A stretch of 64,000 nt of DNA from an uncultured Planctomycetales bacterium (GTDB taxonomy: Bacteria; Planctomycetota; Planctomycetia; Isosphaerales; Isosphaeraceae): positions 32,361 to 96,360 of the forward strand of contig CAIYJE010000055.1 in the NCBI GenBank assembly GCA_903926465.1, written 5' to 3'. The notes below the pieces were generated by a model. It was not told the DNA's origin. It made no database searches and was given only the letters and a program-made list of their open reading frames with translations. Shown here piece after piece: positions 17,720 to 26,473 of the stretch (the stretch's first letter is position 1; each line of letters opens with the position of its first letter). The translations under genes and the position numbers were made by a program.

Positions 17720-19465
17720 GTGAAAAGAGCGTATGCGCTGCACGCAATGCTGTCGTTAGCGGCTGGCGCAGTCCTGGGATTTATTGCCGCCAAAACCGAC
17801 ACTCGTTCGATGGCGGCGAGCGGGGAGTTGGCGTCACACTCCCCCACGTCAACGGCATTCCGGTCCTGTGACCAGGGATCGACAAACGCCACGTTGCTTG
17901 CCCTGGCCGCTCATAACCAGACCGTTACCGCCGCGGCCCGAGAATCTGGCAAGAAGCCGAACATCTGTATCATTTGGGGAGACGATATCGGCCAGTCCAA
18001 CATCAGCGCCTACACGATGGGGTTGATGGGCTACCGCACGCCGAACATCGACCGGATTGCCCGTGAGGGGATGGCCTTCACCGATTATTACGGCGACCAG
18101 AGCTGCACTGCCGGCCGATCTACTTTCATCACCGGCCAGCACGTTTTGCGAACTGGTCTGAGCAAGGTCGGCTTGCCAGGCGCAACCCTGGGCTTGAGGA
18201 AGGAAGATCCGACGATCGCCGAGCTGCTCAAGCCGCTCGGATACGCCACCGGGCAGTTCGGCAAGAATCACCTTGGCGACCGCAACGAGTTCCTGCCGAC
18301 CGTCCACGGTTTCGACGAATTCTACGGCAACCTGTACCACCTGAACGCCGAGGAAGAGCCGGAGCTGCCGGACTACCCGAAAGATCCGGCCTTCCGGGCC
18401 AAGTATGGCCCGCGCGGGGTCCTGGATTCTAAGGCCACAGATCAGGACGACCCGACCGTCGATCCACGGTTCGGCAAGGTCGGCAAACAAACGATTCACG
18501 ATACCGGTCCGCTCACGAGGAAGCGGATGGAGACGGTCGATGACGACATCGCCGGTCGTGCCGCGGAATTCATTCAGCGGCAGGCCAAGGCGGATAAGCC
18601 GTTCTTTGTGTGGGTGAACTTCACGCACATGCACTTCCGGACGCACGTGAAGCCCGAGAGCAAAGGCCAATCCGGCCGGTGGCTAGATGAATATGTCGAT
18701 GCGATGATGGATCATGACAAGAATGTTGGCACCGTACTGAAGGCTCTGGACGATGCAGGGATTGCTGAGAACACGTTTGTGATGTACAGCACGGACAATG
18801 GTCCGCATATCAACACGTGGCCAGACGCCGCGATGACGCCGTTCCGCAACGAGAAGAACACCAACTGGGAAGGGGCCTATCGCGTTCCGTGCCTCGCCCG
18901 CTGGCCGGGTAAGATCAAGCCGGGGAGCGTCTCCAACCAGATTGTCAGCCACCTCGATTGGTTGCCTACATTCCTGGCGATGGCGGGCGATGAGGAGATC
19001 ACGCAGAAGCTCCTCAAGGGACACAAGGTTGGCGAGATGGACTACAAGATTCATCTCGATGGTTATAACCTGGTCCCATACCTGACTGGCCAATCCGAGA
19101 AAGGTCCACGGGAGTCGTTCTTCTACTGCAACGACGATCAGCAGCTCACGGGCCTGCGGTACGACAACTGGAAGCTCGTCTTCATGGAGCAGCGCGTCCA
19201 AGGCACCTTGAGAGTTTGGGCCGAACCGTTCACAACTCTTCGTGTGCCGAAGATCTTCAACTTGCGTCTCGACCCATACGAGCGGGCGGATGTCACTTCC
19301 AACACCTACTATGACTGGCTGATGGACCACGCCTTCCTGATGGTCCCTGCGCAGGATTACGTGGGCAAGTTCCTGATGACGTTCAAGGAATATCCGCAAC
19401 GCCAGAAGGCCGCCAGCTTCAACCTGAACGAGGTGATGGAGAAGCTGACGGAAAGGCCCAATTGA
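17720..19465 (+). CDS. Arylsulfatase-type sulfatase (formylglycine-dependent)
   Basis: A 581-residue sulfatase. A signal or membrane-anchor segment (YALHAMLSLAAGAVLGFIAA) leads to the alkaline-phosphatase-superfamily core. The metal-binding start is ICIIWGDDIG. The maturation motif is C-T-A-G-R followed by STFITG, matching the Cys-type CxAxR signature in which Cys becomes formylglycine. KNHLGD, WVNFTHMHF and STDNGPH supply further active-site residues. The GTG start at 17720 is chosen for AGGGAG nine bases upstream. It removes sulfate from an ester outside the cytoplasm, which fits the sulfate importer just upstream. It lies in a segment bounded by cysA 3'-end copies. The substrate is unknown. 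Confidence 0.92.
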   Translation: MKRAYALHAMLSLAAGAVLGFIAAKTDTRSMAASGELASHSPTSTAFRSCDQGSTNATLLALAAHNQTVTAAARESGKKPNICIIWGDDIGQSNISAYTMGLMGYRTPNIDRIAREGMAFTDYYGDQSCTAGRSTFITGQHVLRTGLSKVGLPGATLGLRKEDPTIAELLKPLGYATGQFGKNHLGDRNEFLPTVHGFDEFYGNLYHLNAEEEPELPDYPKDPAFRAKYGPRGVLDSKATDQDDPTVDPRFGKVGKQTIHDTGPLTRKRMETVDDDIAGRAAEFIQRQAKADKPFFVWVNFTHMHFRTHVKPESKGQSGRWLDEYVDAMMDHDKNVGTVLKALDDAGIAENTFVMYSTDNGPHINTWPDAAMTPFRNEKNTNWEGAYRVPCLARWPGKIKPGSVSNQIVSHLDWLPTFLAMAGDEEITQKLLKGHKVGEMDYKIHLDGYNLVPYLTGQSEKGPRESFFYCNDDQQLTGLRYDNWKLVFMEQRVQGTLRVWAEPFTTLRVPKIFNLRLDPYERADVTSNTYYDWLMDHAFLMVPAQDYVGKFLMTFKEYPQRQKAASFNLNEVMEKLTERPN

Positions 19466-19525
19466 GCGAGCGGTGGGTACGCAGGCTGCGGATATGGAGT
19501 GCCTGAAGGTTTGATGACGAGCAGG

Positions 19526-19563
19526 AAGAAGGGCGAATGAGGTTCTCGTTCGCCCTTCTTTCA
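19526..19563 (+). terminator. Terminator of the sulfatase gene
   Basis: A 12-bp stem (AAGAAGGGCGAA with TTCGCCCTTCTT) and an 11-base loop followed by TCATTAC, 61 bases past the sulfatase stop codon. Confidence 0.75.
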
Positions 19564-19639
19564 TTACGACAACTCAGGTGAGCGTGCACACGATGCTTCT
19601 TGGCATGGTGCGTCCTTCATGGAGGACGAATTGCCTGGT

Positions 19640-21130
19640 TCAGAAGGTCACGTTGATCCGCAACCCGTAGACAAACGCATTGTCGGTGGTCAGGTTCCCG
19701 GCCCCTGGGCGCAGCCACTGAATGTCTGGAGAGATATTGAGCCAGGGGGTTGCCTGGTAATTGTAGAAAAGCTCTACGCCTTGCCCATTGCGCGGGCCGA
19801 AGATAGCTGTTGGGATCGGACCGAACTGGTTGCTGGCACCCACGAGAAACCAACCGACCCCAAACGTGTCGCCCCGCCTCTGGCCGAGCGGGCTGAAGCC
19901 GCCGAGCCCAGCACTGAGGAAATAATGAACCGGGTTTGGGTTGCCATCGGTAATCGCCGCGCGGCAGAACAGGCCCCAGCCGCGGTCCGGGTTCTCTGTG
20001 AAGCGGAATAGGTACTGATCGGAACCGTAGTAAAGGGTGTAGGAGTTCCAGAGTACCGGGGTAGCGGCACCTGGTAGGCCCGAGGTTCCTGTCGGGAGCA
20101 GGAATGAGAACCGCAGGTCGTCTTGCGCTTCGTGTTTCCAGACTCCGCCAAGGTGATGCTGTCCCGGCAGGTCTAAGAACCTCGTCTTTGCCTTGAACTC
20201 GCCCCCCACAATGATTCCCTTGGTGAACAGATTGCTGAATTGCATAAAATCGGCGGTCCGGTCGATCGTGTCCATCACGAACGCGCTAAACCCACCCCAC
20301 TTGCGCGGCGAGACAACACCTGCTGTGAACGTGCTGTAAGGCAGACCCAGCAGGAACGCTGGGTTGGCGATTAGCGACTGGTTCACGAACTGGTCGGCAC
20401 CGTCGCCGCCGGCGAAGACATCTTGATCGAACGACCCGAGAACGTCTTTCTTGCCGGCGAACACGACCCAGTTCGGCGAGAGGGGCTGCGTGAATAGGAA
20501 GTTGGTGATGTAGGGCACGCCTGGGTTGTTGGGCCGCGGTGGTAGGAGCGCAGGGAACACCGGCGGCGCAAAGGTACCGGCGTGAAGGCTGACGTTCCCG
20601 TACTCGCCGTACCAGTGCTCGGCGCGAACGAGTAGTCGCCCCATCGGCAAGCCTCCAAACTTCTCGAGGTCGAAGAGCAGGTCGTATTCGGAGTGACCGG
20701 TATACTTGAAGACATTCCCCTGACCGAACGGGGCAGGTATTGGCTTGTTGATCCCACCCGCAATCCCAAAGCCGAACTGCGTAACTCGCCCGCCGAAGGT
20801 GATTCCCAAGTCCTTGGTCGAGAACAAGTCGTCGAACAAATCTCCCGTCACCGTCTTGCGGTCCCATGGTTGCGGTGTAGCCGTAGGTGTTTGTTGTAAC
20901 GGCAGAGCCTCTTGGGCTTCACCATCTTGCGGTACCTGAGCAGGATCGTCCGGTAGCAGGTCAATCGTGTACGGGTCCGCCAGCCTTTCCGTTATCGGGG
21001 CCGGTGTCTGGTCTGGGGGTGAGGCCTGGATTGGAGCCGGTTGTGGGGTCGGCGCGCCTTCCTGCGCATTGCCGTATGCGGATGATAGCAGAAGTAGGCC
21101 TATAGTTAGAAACGGTATACGGCGATACAT
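19640..21130 (-). CDS. Outer-membrane porin, carbohydrate-porin (OprB)-like
   Basis: A 496-residue protein with a cleavable signal (RRIPFLTIGLLLLSSAYGNAQ), a Pro/Gln-rich linker of about 70 residues and a long beta-barrel region. The barrel has alternating hydrophobic strands and ends in NAFVYGLRINVTF, a terminal Phe typical of outer-membrane proteins recognised by BamA. Blocks such as WVVFAGKKDVLGSFDQDVF and GLFCRAAITDGNPNP resemble the carbohydrate-selective porin OprB family. The start at 21130 has AGGGA upstream; the longer frame is unsupported. It converges on the sulfatase, and the two could act together in uptake of desulfated glycans (inference). Confidence 0.8.
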   Translation of the reverse strand: MYRRIPFLTIGLLLLSSAYGNAQEGAPTPQPAPIQASPPDQTPAPITERLADPYTIDLLPDDPAQVPQDGEAQEALPLQQTPTATPQPWDRKTVTGDLFDDLFSTKDLGITFGGRVTQFGFGIAGGINKPIPAPFGQGNVFKYTGHSEYDLLFDLEKFGGLPMGRLLVRAEHWYGEYGNVSLHAGTFAPPVFPALLPPRPNNPGVPYITNFLFTQPLSPNWVVFAGKKDVLGSFDQDVFAGGDGADQFVNQSLIANPAFLLGLPYSTFTAGVVSPRKWGGFSAFVMDTIDRTADFMQFSNLFTKGIIVGGEFKAKTRFLDLPGQHHLGGVWKHEAQDDLRFSFLLPTGTSGLPGAATPVLWNSYTLYYGSDQYLFRFTENPDRGWGLFCRAAITDGNPNPVHYFLSAGLGGFSPLGQRRGDTFGVGWFLVGASNQFGPIPTAIFGPRNGQGVELFYNYQATPWLNISPDIQWLRPGAGNLTTDNAFVYGLRINVTF

Positions 21131-21587
21131 GAGATTGTTCCCTAAATGCGTGACCCGTATCTGGGGCCCAGTGGGCAAGCAGCCCCGACTGGCCAGCCAC
21201 GAAGCCGTTCCGACTCTGTCCGGCCTACGATTGCTCAAGCGGCGTCGAACGTGAACATCACTCAAACGTGACCGCATGATGATCGGCACGACAGGGATGA
21301 CTGTTGTATTCAAAATCTTCAGAACGCGTGGCCATTTAGTACGAGTTTGTTAATTTATAAACTGTTTTCCTGGCATGAATGCGAAAAAGTTCACATCTAT
21401 CCACATAGATCGGTTCGAGTGACCATTGCAAAGCTCTATGGATTGCCGGCAGGGTAACTCTTGGTTGTGGTTCTTTTTAGTCAGGCCAAGCTGGGCCGCG
21501 TCTTTCTGATTCTTTCTCCAGCTCCAGAAAATCAAAAGCAAGCAACACCATGTAAACCATGATGATAGTATCCTTGCCAAGATTGCC
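21131..21587. other. Intergenic region upstream of the porin
   Basis: 457 bases, A/T-rich around 21335-21440 (TTGTTAATTTATAAACTG), where the porin promoter probably lies. No gene is seen. The region merges on the right into the decayed cysA copy. Confidence 0.4.
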
Positions 21588-21795
21588 CCTGGTGGTGATT
21601 CCGTTCCAATGCTTTGGATTGACGTCATGGTCTCCAGTGACGACCGGCAAGAGTTTGACCTGCCCAGAGACCAGTAACTCGCCCAGATGCCCGGTGCAGG
21701 GCGACGATGTCTTCGTTTCACCACGTTCGTTCACGCCCATTGGTCCTCCCAAGCAAATTTCGGGAGACGCTGCGGGCACGTTTTATACAATTTAA
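21588..21795 (+). pseudogene. Decayed second copy of the cysA 3' end
   Basis: Bases 21694-21795 repeat the cysA 3' end (16633-16732 region) with only a few differences and encode the same C-terminus, [19 protein letters not shown] with an ending GTFYTI. Upstream, 21588-21680 still reads LWIDVMVSSDDRQEFDLPRDQ in another frame, parallel to [21 protein letters not shown] of CysA, then hits TAG/TAA codons. The copy is therefore frameshifted and lacks the ATPase part. The 3' end is far better conserved than the rest, which suggests gene conversion or a recent recombination confined to the terminal ~140 bases. Confidence 0.8.
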
Positions 21796-22083
21796 AAGAG
21801 ATCCTCGGGGCTTTTGAAGTGGAGCTTGGGTGGTGGGCTTTGGCTCCCCAAGTGCAACTTCAAGACTCTCGCCCCAGATTGGCAACGGATCCGGAATTCC
21901 GGCAGGTCATCAAAACCCGATAATCTGGTCCATCTTCTGAGCCATGCCAGAATCTCTGGCTATTCGGCGTGTGAGTCTTTGTATACTGTTGGGTGATGCA
22001 ACCTGTGGCATTCGGGCAGACCCTCCTCTTGAACTGGCGGACTTTCAGTACCGAGAGTTGCTTGAGTTTGATAGGGTACGGCC

Positions 22084-24384
22084 ATGCGGGTGTCTGGTTC
22101 CGAACTCCACGTATACCCCTCGGGATGGCGATCAATGGGTGAGCCGCTTCCTGATCTCGAACGCCAGGCGCGGATCGATCGGGCGGTTGCCGAACTCCAG
22201 GCTGCGCGTCGCAAGGGTGAAGAACTTGACCTGGCCGCCTGGCTAGCCAGGCACCCCGATCTTTCGGTTGAATTGGGAGAGTCTTTGCGGATGCTGGGGG
22301 GAGATTCCGACGAGGTTGAGTCCAACCGGCAGCCTTCCGATCACTCGACCGTGGTTTATCCGCATGCCGAAAAGAAGTCGCGTGCCGATGCGTTTCAGTA
22401 TCCGACCCCCGACCGGCTGGGCGACTACGAGATTCTGGAGCCGCTGGATGCCGGCGGCGAGGGGATGGTGTTCCGCGCGCGGCACCGGCTGAATGACCAC
22501 GTGGTGGCCTTGAAGATGCTGCCGCCAGGTCGCAACCGAGATAAGAACGCCATCCACCGGCTTCGAGAAGAGGCCAGAGCCATTGCGGCGCTCCGGCACG
22601 ACCATATTGTGCCCATCCATTTCGTGGGTGAAGAGGGGGGCACCTGGTACTACACCATGCCCTTGATGCCGGGCGGTAGCCTGAAGGGGCGGCGGGGTGC
22701 CAGTAAGGGAGAGATCCCGGGCGTGGTCCGCTTGCTGAAGCAGGTGGCGCGGGGAATCCACCATGCCCATAGCCGGGGTGTGCTTCATCTGGATCTCAAG
22801 CCGGCCAATGTGCTGCTTGACCATCTGGGCCGCCCTTACGTCTCGGACTTTGGGCTGGCCTTGCGGGTTGAGGAAGGGGAAGTTGAGGCGGATAGTGGGC
22901 CGCAAACTCCTGTGAGCGAGTCTACGGATACGCTGACCTCGGTCTCGCTGACGAGCCCGCAGATTCGTGGGACCGCGCCGTTCATGTCGCCCGAGGTGGC
23001 GTCTGGAAAGACTTCGGTGTTCAGTACGGCCGCCGATGTGTACGGACTGGGGGCCTTGCTTTACACCCTGTTAACCGGGCGAGCCCCCTTCGAAGGGCGA
23101 TCGTTTGCGGAAACGCTGAAGTATGTGACCACCGAGACACCGAATTCTCCAAGGAAACTGAACAGCAAGGTGGATCGCGAGCTTGAAGCGGTTTGTTTGA
23201 AGTGCCTGGAGAAAGATCCGGCGGCACGCTACGCATCGGCCGATGCCTTTGCGGCCGATCTGGCGCGCTGGCTGCGGGGCGAGCCCACTCAGGCGGGAAG
23301 TCCTAACTGGCCCAAGCGGGCCTGGTTTGCCGTTTGCCGGCATCCCTGGATGGTAGGCTTGTCACTGGCCGGCGCGCTGGCCATTGGGCTGGTGACGCAA
23401 ATCGGCTCGCTCTCTAGCCTTCATACCGCGGGTGCGCGAGATGCGCACCGGTTGGCCGGTTACATTGGCAAGGAACTGGAAATTGTGCGTCGTGGTCTGA
23501 TTGATTCTCAGTCTGCCCCTGAGCTCATGATTGCTCTGCTTGATCAGGATCCCGGTTCTCCTCAGCAACGCCAGATGCTTGACGCGTTCCTTCAGCGCAA
23601 AACGGCCGACTTTCAAGCCTGGTTCGGGCTTGGGATTGGCAGCCCACTGATGAACATATTCGTGCTAGATTCCCAAGCTATCTTACGCGCGGATACGGGA
23701 GCAGCCGGTTCAGCAATTGGACGATCATTTGCCGAGCGAGACTACTTTCGGCATTTCCTGGATCGTAACGACCAGTTCAATATTCGGAATCCAGAGGTCT
23801 ACGTATCTAAAGCCTTTCATTCCCTCAAAGATGGCCGGTATAAAATTGCCCTGGCCATTCCCATTCGACAGGAGCAGGGGGCCTTGGCGGGGGTGCTGGT
23901 GGCCAACATCACGTTGGCGGCCCGCCTGGGAATGGTCGATCTGACGGACGAGCCGATTGGAGCCACCATCTCTGCCCCCATGGACTGGAGCTATGGTGAG
24001 CAGGAAGGGGTCCCTTTGGACCAGCGATCCCCTTACATTGCCGCGTTCGATCGCCGTTACGCTGCCCATGATCGGCCTGATCCGATCTGGCTCTGGCCAG
24101 ACGCCATGCCCAAGCTGGCCGATTTTCTTGAAGATCTGGAACTCCAGGTGGCCCATGATTACGGCTTCCGCGGAAGCAGTTTGCTTTATGAGCGCGTGAA
24201 GGGATCTCCACTGGTTGTGGTTATCCGACAGAAATATCCCTGGCCCGCGTTTATCCTGTTTGACGAACGGGTGCGTCCGGCCCTGATCGGAGCCAGTGCG
24301 GTAGGGTTGGTCGTGTTTGCCTGGCTGCTTTCCCGGCAGATCCGGCAGTGGAAGGCGACAACGGCGCAGAACCTGCAGGTGTAA
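22084..24384 (+). CDS. Membrane Ser/Thr protein kinase with Cache-like extracytoplasmic sensor
   Basis: A 766-residue protein. After a charged leader, the kinase domain spans about 115-395: glycine loop DAGGEGMVF, ATP-binding Lys144 in VVALKML, catalytic loop HLDLKPANVLL with Asp237, and SDFGLAL with Asp255. The usual HRD Arg is Leu here (HLD), so it is a non-RD kinase. A transmembrane helix near 422-442 leads to an extracytoplasmic region (about 445-725) resembling a Cache/PDC sensor (VLDSQAILRADTG, IGRSFAERDYFRHF, YKIALAIPIR). A second helix (about 730-750) returns to a short cytoplasmic tail. It probably senses a small ligand and signals by phosphorylation. ATG 22084 has AGGG upstream; ATG 22135 is possible. 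Confidence 0.88.
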   Translation: MRVSGSELHVYPSGWRSMGEPLPDLERQARIDRAVAELQAARRKGEELDLAAWLARHPDLSVELGESLRMLGGDSDEVESNRQPSDHSTVVYPHAEKKSRADAFQYPTPDRLGDYEILEPLDAGGEGMVFRARHRLNDHVVALKMLPPGRNRDKNAIHRLREEARAIAALRHDHIVPIHFVGEEGGTWYYTMPLMPGGSLKGRRGASKGEIPGVVRLLKQVARGIHHAHSRGVLHLDLKPANVLLDHLGRPYVSDFGLALRVEEGEVEADSGPQTPVSESTDTLTSVSLTSPQIRGTAPFMSPEVASGKTSVFSTAADVYGLGALLYTLLTGRAPFEGRSFAETLKYVTTETPNSPRKLNSKVDRELEAVCLKCLEKDPAARYASADAFAADLARWLRGEPTQAGSPNWPKRAWFAVCRHPWMVGLSLAGALAIGLVTQIGSLSSLHTAGARDAHRLAGYIGKELEIVRRGLIDSQSAPELMIALLDQDPGSPQQRQMLDAFLQRKTADFQAWFGLGIGSPLMNIFVLDSQAILRADTGAAGSAIGRSFAERDYFRHFLDRNDQFNIRNPEVYVSKAFHSLKDGRYKIALAIPIRQEQGALAGVLVANITLAARLGMVDLTDEPIGATISAPMDWSYGEQEGVPLDQRSPYIAAFDRRYAAHDRPDPIWLWPDAMPKLADFLEDLELQVAHDYGFRGSSLLYERVKGSPLVVVIRQKYPWPAFILFDERVRPALIGASAVGLVVFAWLLSRQIRQWKATTAQNLQV

Positions 24385-24569
24385 CGCCACAGCCTGGCGA
24401 AAGTCCGAATTTCGGGCTCTCGGCATCTGGATGGTCTTTCGAAAGTTCCAGGACTTTTCAAGTGGTTCACGGTTGCGTTGCACACAATCTGGCGCTTCGG
24501 GCTTGAATTGGACACCTGGGCGCGATGCAAACGTGAACCTCGATACGAAATACCGAGTGGGAAACAAAA

Positions 24570-24600
24570 CCGCCCGTGCGACACGGGGTCGCACGGGCGG
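24570..24600. terminator. Bidirectional terminator
   Basis: A 13-bp perfect stem (CCGCCCGTGCGAC at 24570-24582 and its complement at 24588-24600) with a 5-base loop lies between the convergent kinase and isocitrate dehydrogenase genes. It is flanked by AAACAAAA on the left and GTTTT on the right. The GGTTCACGGTTGCGTTGCACAC motif at about 24464-24485 belongs to a dispersed repeat family. Confidence 0.8.
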
Positions 24601-24663
24601 TGGAGTTTTGCAAGTCCAAGAGCTAGCAGCTAAACGGGAGAGTGCCGTTGGAGCCGCCAGGTC

Positions 24664-26118
24664 TTACTGACCCTGGCTGAGTGAGTAGCCGGGCTGGCCG
24701 TCGAAGTTACACAGGTTCTCGGTCTTGATCACATCGAGCTTGGCGTGGTTGGCACGCTGGAGCAGTTCGATGATGTCTTGGTGAGAGATCGGGGTACCGG
24801 CCGTCTTGGACATGAACCGGCCAATGTACTGGTCGATGGTGGAGGTCTGGCTGTTACCGCGTGGGTAGACCATCACGCCACGGTTGGACAGCGTTACCAG
24901 TTGCAGGTGGTCATTCTGGAGTGCGTCGACCACTGGACCCAGTTCGGCGGGGTTCCGGCGGTCATGCAGGAACAGATCGACCCCCATCAGGTCCTTCTTG
25001 GCGGCCGGCTTGCGGAGCTCGGCAATGGTGGGGACCTTGATGGAGTGGGCCACCCCGTACTTCACGGGCTTGAACTTGGAAGGAGACTGGCCTACCCGGG
25101 CAATCACGGCCTGGGCAAATTCCTTGGTGCCAACCTTTTCGCGGCTCACGGATTCATCATAGATGTCATACGTGTGCACGCCGTCTTCCAGGGTTTTGAG
25201 CCAGGCGTTGTGCACGCGCTCGGCCACATCGCCCTGTCCAATGTGCACCAGCATCATCACGCCACCCAGGAGCAGGCCTGAGGGGTTGGCCAGATTTTGG
25301 CCGGCGCGGCGTGGAGCCGAGCCGTGAATGGCCTCGAACATGGCCCCTTGCTCACCAATGTTCGATGAGCCGGCCAGGCCCACGGAACCGGCGATCTGAG
25401 CGGCCACGTCGGAGAGGATGTCGCCGTAGAGGTTCGGCATCACAATGACGTCGAAGTTCTCGGGCGTGTCTGCCATCTTGGCAGCGCCGATGTCCACAAT
25501 CCAATGCTCGTTGACAATGTCCGGGTATTCCACGGCAATCTCATCGAAGACCTTGTGGAAGATGCCGTCGGTGAGCTTCATGATGTTGTCTTTGGTGAAG
25601 CAGGTCACCTTCTTGCGGTTGTTCTGCTTGGCGTACTCGAACGCGTAGCGAACAATCTTCTCGCAGCCGGGCCGGCTGATCAACTTGAGGCACTGCATCA
25701 CTTCGTCGGTCTGGCGGTGCTCAATCCCTGCGTAAAGGTCTTCCTCGTTCTCACGAACGATGACGACGTCCATGACCGGGTGCTTGGTGGCGACGAACGG
25801 GTGGTAGCTCACACAGGGGCGGATGTTGGCAAACAGCCCCAGCGACTTCCGCACGGTCACGTTCAGGCTTTTGAAGCCACCGCCCTGAGGCGTGGTGATG
25901 GGGGCCTTGTAGAACACCTTGGTGCGGTACAGGCTTTCCCAGGCGGAAGGCTCAATGCCGGCTGAGTGGCCCCGCTTGTAAACGCTCTCACCAATTTCAA
26001 TGGTTTCGATGTCGAGCTTGGCACCTGCTGCTTTGAGGATCTGCAGAGAGGCGTCCATGATCTCAGGACCGATGCCGTCACCGTGAGCCACCGTGATCGG
26101 GGTATTACCGTGCGCCAT
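24664..26118 (-). CDS. icd: Isocitrate dehydrogenase, NADP-type with C-terminal extension
   Basis: A 484-residue enzyme of the isocitrate/isopropylmalate dehydrogenase family that decarboxylates isocitrate to 2-oxoglutarate. The N-terminus ITVAHGDGIGPEIMDASL, the substrate-binding VTVRKSLGLFANIRP, VRENEEDLYAGIEH and the metal-binding MPNLYGDILSDVAAQ are all present. The final ~140 residues (after about 340) form the extra domain seen in the longer Thermus/Rickettsia-type enzymes, so this is that subtype and not the 416-residue E. coli type. Isopropylmalate dehydrogenase is excluded by length and the extension. Cofactor preference (NADP) is inferred from the subtype. Cytoplasmic, TCA cycle. 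It is a single-gene unit convergent with the kinase gene. Confidence 0.92.
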   Translation of the reverse strand: MAHGNTPITVAHGDGIGPEIMDASLQILKAAGAKLDIETIEIGESVYKRGHSAGIEPSAWESLYRTKVFYKAPITTPQGGGFKSLNVTVRKSLGLFANIRPCVSYHPFVATKHPVMDVVIVRENEEDLYAGIEHRQTDEVMQCLKLISRPGCEKIVRYAFEYAKQNNRKKVTCFTKDNIMKLTDGIFHKVFDEIAVEYPDIVNEHWIVDIGAAKMADTPENFDVIVMPNLYGDILSDVAAQIAGSVGLAGSSNIGEQGAMFEAIHGSAPRRAGQNLANPSGLLLGGVMMLVHIGQGDVAERVHNAWLKTLEDGVHTYDIYDESVSREKVGTKEFAQAVIARVGQSPSKFKPVKYGVAHSIKVPTIAELRKPAAKKDLMGVDLFLHDRRNPAELGPVVDALQNDHLQLVTLSNRGVMVYPRGNSQTSTIDQYIGRFMSKTAGTPISHQDIIELLQRANHAKLDVIKTENLCNFDGQPGYSLSQGQ

Positions 26119-26384
26119 GAGGGCTGAATCTCCAGGTCGGGTGGCGTGGGGTCAACGGCGAAAGAACCGGCCGCGCGTCGCACCGCGTTGAGGAAGGAAT
26201 TGGGGTTTATGGGCAGGATATCGAAGCGTGTCTTGGTGAATCAGGACAGACTGATCCAGAAATAGCCCCGTGAACCCAAACTGAAACGTTCCCAAATATC
26301 GGAAATCTGGGTACCGATGGTCAAGGGCGCGGTGTCGTTCTGAGAAGGAAATCGGACAGGGGGCGTTCAGCGGGCCGGTTTTAT

Positions 26385-26465
26385 AGCGGTTCACGAATCG
26401 GTTGCACATACAAACAACCCCAGGAGACAGCCGGGGGCGGCTGTCCTACACGTGCAACCCAACTG
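26385..26465. repeat. MITE-like repeat with a GACAGCCG palindrome
   Basis: Left end AGCGGTTCACGAATCGGTTGCAC, right end CGTGCAACCCAACTGC (imperfect inverted complement of the left), and an internal palindrome AGACAGCCGGGGGCGGCTGTC followed by CTACA. The same parts recur at 38941-39138 and as fragments at 17311, 24464 and 46523. The remaining intergenic bases (26119-26384) hold no gene that I can see. Confidence 0.65.
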
Positions 26466-26473
26466 CGGCGCTA

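Noticed and set aside
17395..17892. 165-residue minus-strand frame overlapping the sulfatase start
   Set aside because: Overlaps the sulfatase signal region and has no recognisable features.
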